Assembly: GCA_033782935.1 (NCBI GenBank)
Contig: JAWQEG010000084.1
Coordinates: 372,001-436,000 of the forward strand
Origin: Petrolisthes cinctipes
Taxonomy: Eukaryota > Arthropoda > Malacostraca > Decapoda > Porcellanidae
Reading direction: 5' to 3'
DNA: 64,000 bases
A program made the position numbers and the translations under genes. Position 1 is the first letter of the stretch; every line of letters starts with the position of its first letter. Below the pieces are notes generated by a model. That model searched no databases, was not told the DNA's origin, and worked only from the letters and a program-made list of their open reading frames with translations. Shown here in pieces: positions 62,401 to 64,000 of the stretch.

Positions 62401-64000
62401 TCTGTACATGCCTACTCCGTTTTAGAGTATTTTCAAAATACAGGCCAAAAACATACTGAAAATCGATCTTTTAGGTGCCCAAAAGTCGATATGTGCATGC
62501 ATCTTCTGTACCCGTTTATATCTCAAATTCTGGCCCTAAACACCCGAAAATTCGATATTTTGGGGTCCCAGAAGCGATCTGTACATGCCTACTCCGTGTT
62601 AGAGTATTTTCAAAATTCAGGCCCAAAACATGCTGAAAATCGATATTTTTGGTGCCCAAAGTCAATATGTGCATGTATCTTCTGTACCCGTTTATATCTC
62701 AAATTCAGGCTCAAAACACCCGAAAATTCAATATTTTGGGGTCCCAGAAGCAATCTGTACATGCCTACTCAGTGCTAGAATATTTTCAAAATATAGGCTA
62801 AAAACATGCTAAAAATCGATCTTTTAGGTGCCAAAAAGTCGATATCTCAAATTCAGTCCCAAAACACCCGAAAATTCGATATTTAGGGGTCCCAGAAGCG
62901 ATCTGTACATGCTTACTCAGTGTTAGAGTATTTTCAAAATACAGGCCCAAAACATGCTAAAAATCGATATTTTAGATGCCCAAAGTCAATATATGCATGT
63001 ATCTTCTGTACCCGTTTATATCTCAAATTCAGGCTCAAAACACCCGAAAATTCAATATTTTGGGGTCCCAGAAGCAATCTGTACAGTGCTAGAATATTTT
63101 CAAAATATAGGCTAAAAACATGCTAAAAATCGATCTTTTAGGTGCCAAAAAGTCGATATCTCAAATTCAGTCCCAAAACACCCGAAAATTCGATATTTAG
63201 GGGTTCCAGAAGCGATCTGTACATGCCTACTCCGTGTTAGAGTATTTTCAAAATACATGCTCAAAACATATTGAAAATCGATCTTTTAGGTGCCAAAAAA
63301 TCGATATCTCAAATTCAGTCCCAAAACACCCGAAAATTCGATATTTAGAGGTCCCAGAAGGTATCTGTACATGCCTACTCCGTGTTAGAGTATTTTCAAA
63401 ATACAGGCCAAAAACATACTGAAAATCGATCTTTTAGGTGCCCAAAAGTCGATATGTGCATGCATCTTCTGTACCCGTTTATATCTCAAATTCTGGCCCT
63501 AAACACCCGAAAATTCGATATTTTGGGGTCCCAGAAGCGATCTGTACATGCCTACTCCGTGTTAGAGTATTTTCAAAATTCAGGCCCAAAACATGCTGAA
63601 AATCGATATTTTTGGTGCCCAAAGTCAATATGTGCATGTATCTTCTGTACCCGTTTATATCTCAATTTCAGGCTCAAAACACCCGAAAATTCAATATTTT
63701 GGGGTCCCAGAAGCAATCTGTACAGTGCTAGAATATTTTCAAAATATAGGCTAAAAACATGCTAAAAATCGATCTTTTAGGTGCCAAAAAGTCGATATCT
63801 CAAATTCAGTCCCAAAACACCCGAAAATTCGATATTTAGGGGTCCCAGAAGCGATCTGTACATGCCTACTCCGTGTTAGAGTATTTTCAAAATACATGCT
63901 CAAAACATACTGAAAATCGATCTTTTAGGTGCACAAAAGTCGATATGTGCATGCATCTTCAGTACCCGTTTATATCTCAAATTCAGGCTCAAAACACCCG
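59423..64000 (+). repeat. Array segment: right edge, B2-B1 doublets and an A1/C2 fusion
   Basis: Order: B2 59423, B1 59599, C 59775, A2 59923, B1 60100, C 60276, A2 60424, B2 60601, C 60778, A2 60926, B2 61103-61268, C1 61269, A1 61417, B1 61594, C 61770, B2 61918, B1 62094, C 62270, A2 62419, B2 62596, C1 62772, B1 62920-63085, C1 63086, A1/C2 fusion 63234-63381, A2 63382, B2 63559-63724, C1 63725, A1 63873 cut by the window end. GCATGTATTATCTG marks B1 at 59599, 60100 and 62094. B2-B1-C at 59423 recurs at 61918, 2495 bp on. Confidence 0.84.
63234..63381 (+). repeat. A1/C2 fusion monomer (148 bp)
   Basis: It starts as A1 (AATACATGCTCAAAACATAT) and at TCTTTTAGGTGC changes to C2 (CAAAAAATCGATATCTC, lacking the 29-bp segment; GATATTTAGAGG; AAGGTATCTG). 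It is followed by A2, as C2 is. The B monomer and most of the A are missing from this trimer. The switch lies in sequence common to A1 and C, consistent with unequal homologous exchange. Confidence 0.87.

Larger units (their letters stand above)
1..64000 (+). repeat. Satellite DNA array with higher-order repeats (entire window)
   Basis: The window consists entirely of about 380 tandem copies of a 148-177 bp monomer, all in the same orientation. Successive units share landmarks such as TATTTTCAAAATA near the start, AAAACACCCGAAAATTC in the middle and CTGTACATGCCTAC near the end. No unique sequence, transposon, inverted segment or gene interrupts it, and the array runs off both window edges. 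Monomers sort into A (177 bp), B (176 bp) and C (148 bp), giving a 501-bp trimer and usually a 1002-bp hexamer. Arrays like this are typical of eukaryotic centromeric or pericentromeric heterochromatin; that location is inference. I do not recognise the family and cannot assign a species. Confidence 0.97.

Noticed and set aside
144..63765. Hundreds of reading frames of 60-189 codons, many beginning L-E-Y-F-Q after a GTG start
   Set aside because: They are translations of the satellite. Class A is 59 codons long and stop-free in one frame, so frames run on into the next monomer and end at fixed places in B or C. They recur in overlapping frames and both strands, start at GTG at the monomer boundary, and change with each indel. 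No upstream signals or codon constraint were seen.
1..64000. CRISPR array
   Set aside because: There are no short repeats separated by unique spacers. The whole 148-177 bp unit is repeated, including the parts that would have to be spacers.
1..64000. Known centromere satellites such as human alpha satellite (about 171 bp) or the Arabidopsis 178-bp repeat
   Set aside because: Only the unit length is similar. The sequence landmarks do not match what I know of either family, so I give no family name.

Overview
The whole 64 kb window is one uninterrupted satellite-DNA array. I see no gene, RNA gene, transposon, CRISPR array or unique sequence anywhere in it. Every part reads as head-to-tail copies of a short A+T-rich monomer, all in the same orientation (one C-class monomer counted by hand has 56 G/C in 148 bp, 38%). 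The open reading frames present are by-products of the repeat. An array of this size, with higher-order organisation, points to a eukaryotic nuclear chromosome, most likely centromeric or pericentromeric heterochromatin. I do not recognise the satellite family and cannot name the organism.

Monomer structure. Monomers fall into three classes, which I call A (177 bp), B (176 bp) and C (148 bp). They are homologous; C lacks a 29-bp segment present in A and B. Each class has two main variants (A1/A2, B1/B2, C1/C2). The basic unit is the A-B-C trimer (501 bp). Variants alternate as A2-B2-C1-A1-B1-C2, so the typical higher-order repeat (HOR) is a 1002-bp hexamer; the cleanest reference copy is 15244-16245. 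I place each monomer start at the GTG of gtgTTAGAG (A, B) or gtgCTAGAAT (C).

Regional layout. 1-9122: hexamers and trimers with scattered A-C dimers and some hybrid monomers. 9123-14093: super-repeats of about 2 kb (1985 and 1994 bp). 14094-18241: the most regular 1002-bp hexamers. 18242-24200: 1981-bp super-repeats carrying a truncated C monomer. 24201-30774: a 3287-bp block present twice in tandem, apparently without differences. 30775-36562: irregular, with a B/C fusion monomer. 36636-43540 and 43541-about 48950: two copies of a 6905-bp block, the second carrying an extra 826-bp duplication. 50444-54939: a 2170-bp duplication. 54940-64000: irregular, rich in short-linker units, B-B doublets and an A/C fusion.

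The notable content is the evolutionary record rather than a biochemical system: nested duplications at 0.5, 0.8, 2, 2.2, 3.3 and 6.9 kb, recurrent microhomology deletions in one 12-bp linker, a 10-bp linker deletion restricted to particular domains, and a short palindrome whose two arms change together between monomer classes. Coordinates and classes were assigned by reading; percent identities were not computed.
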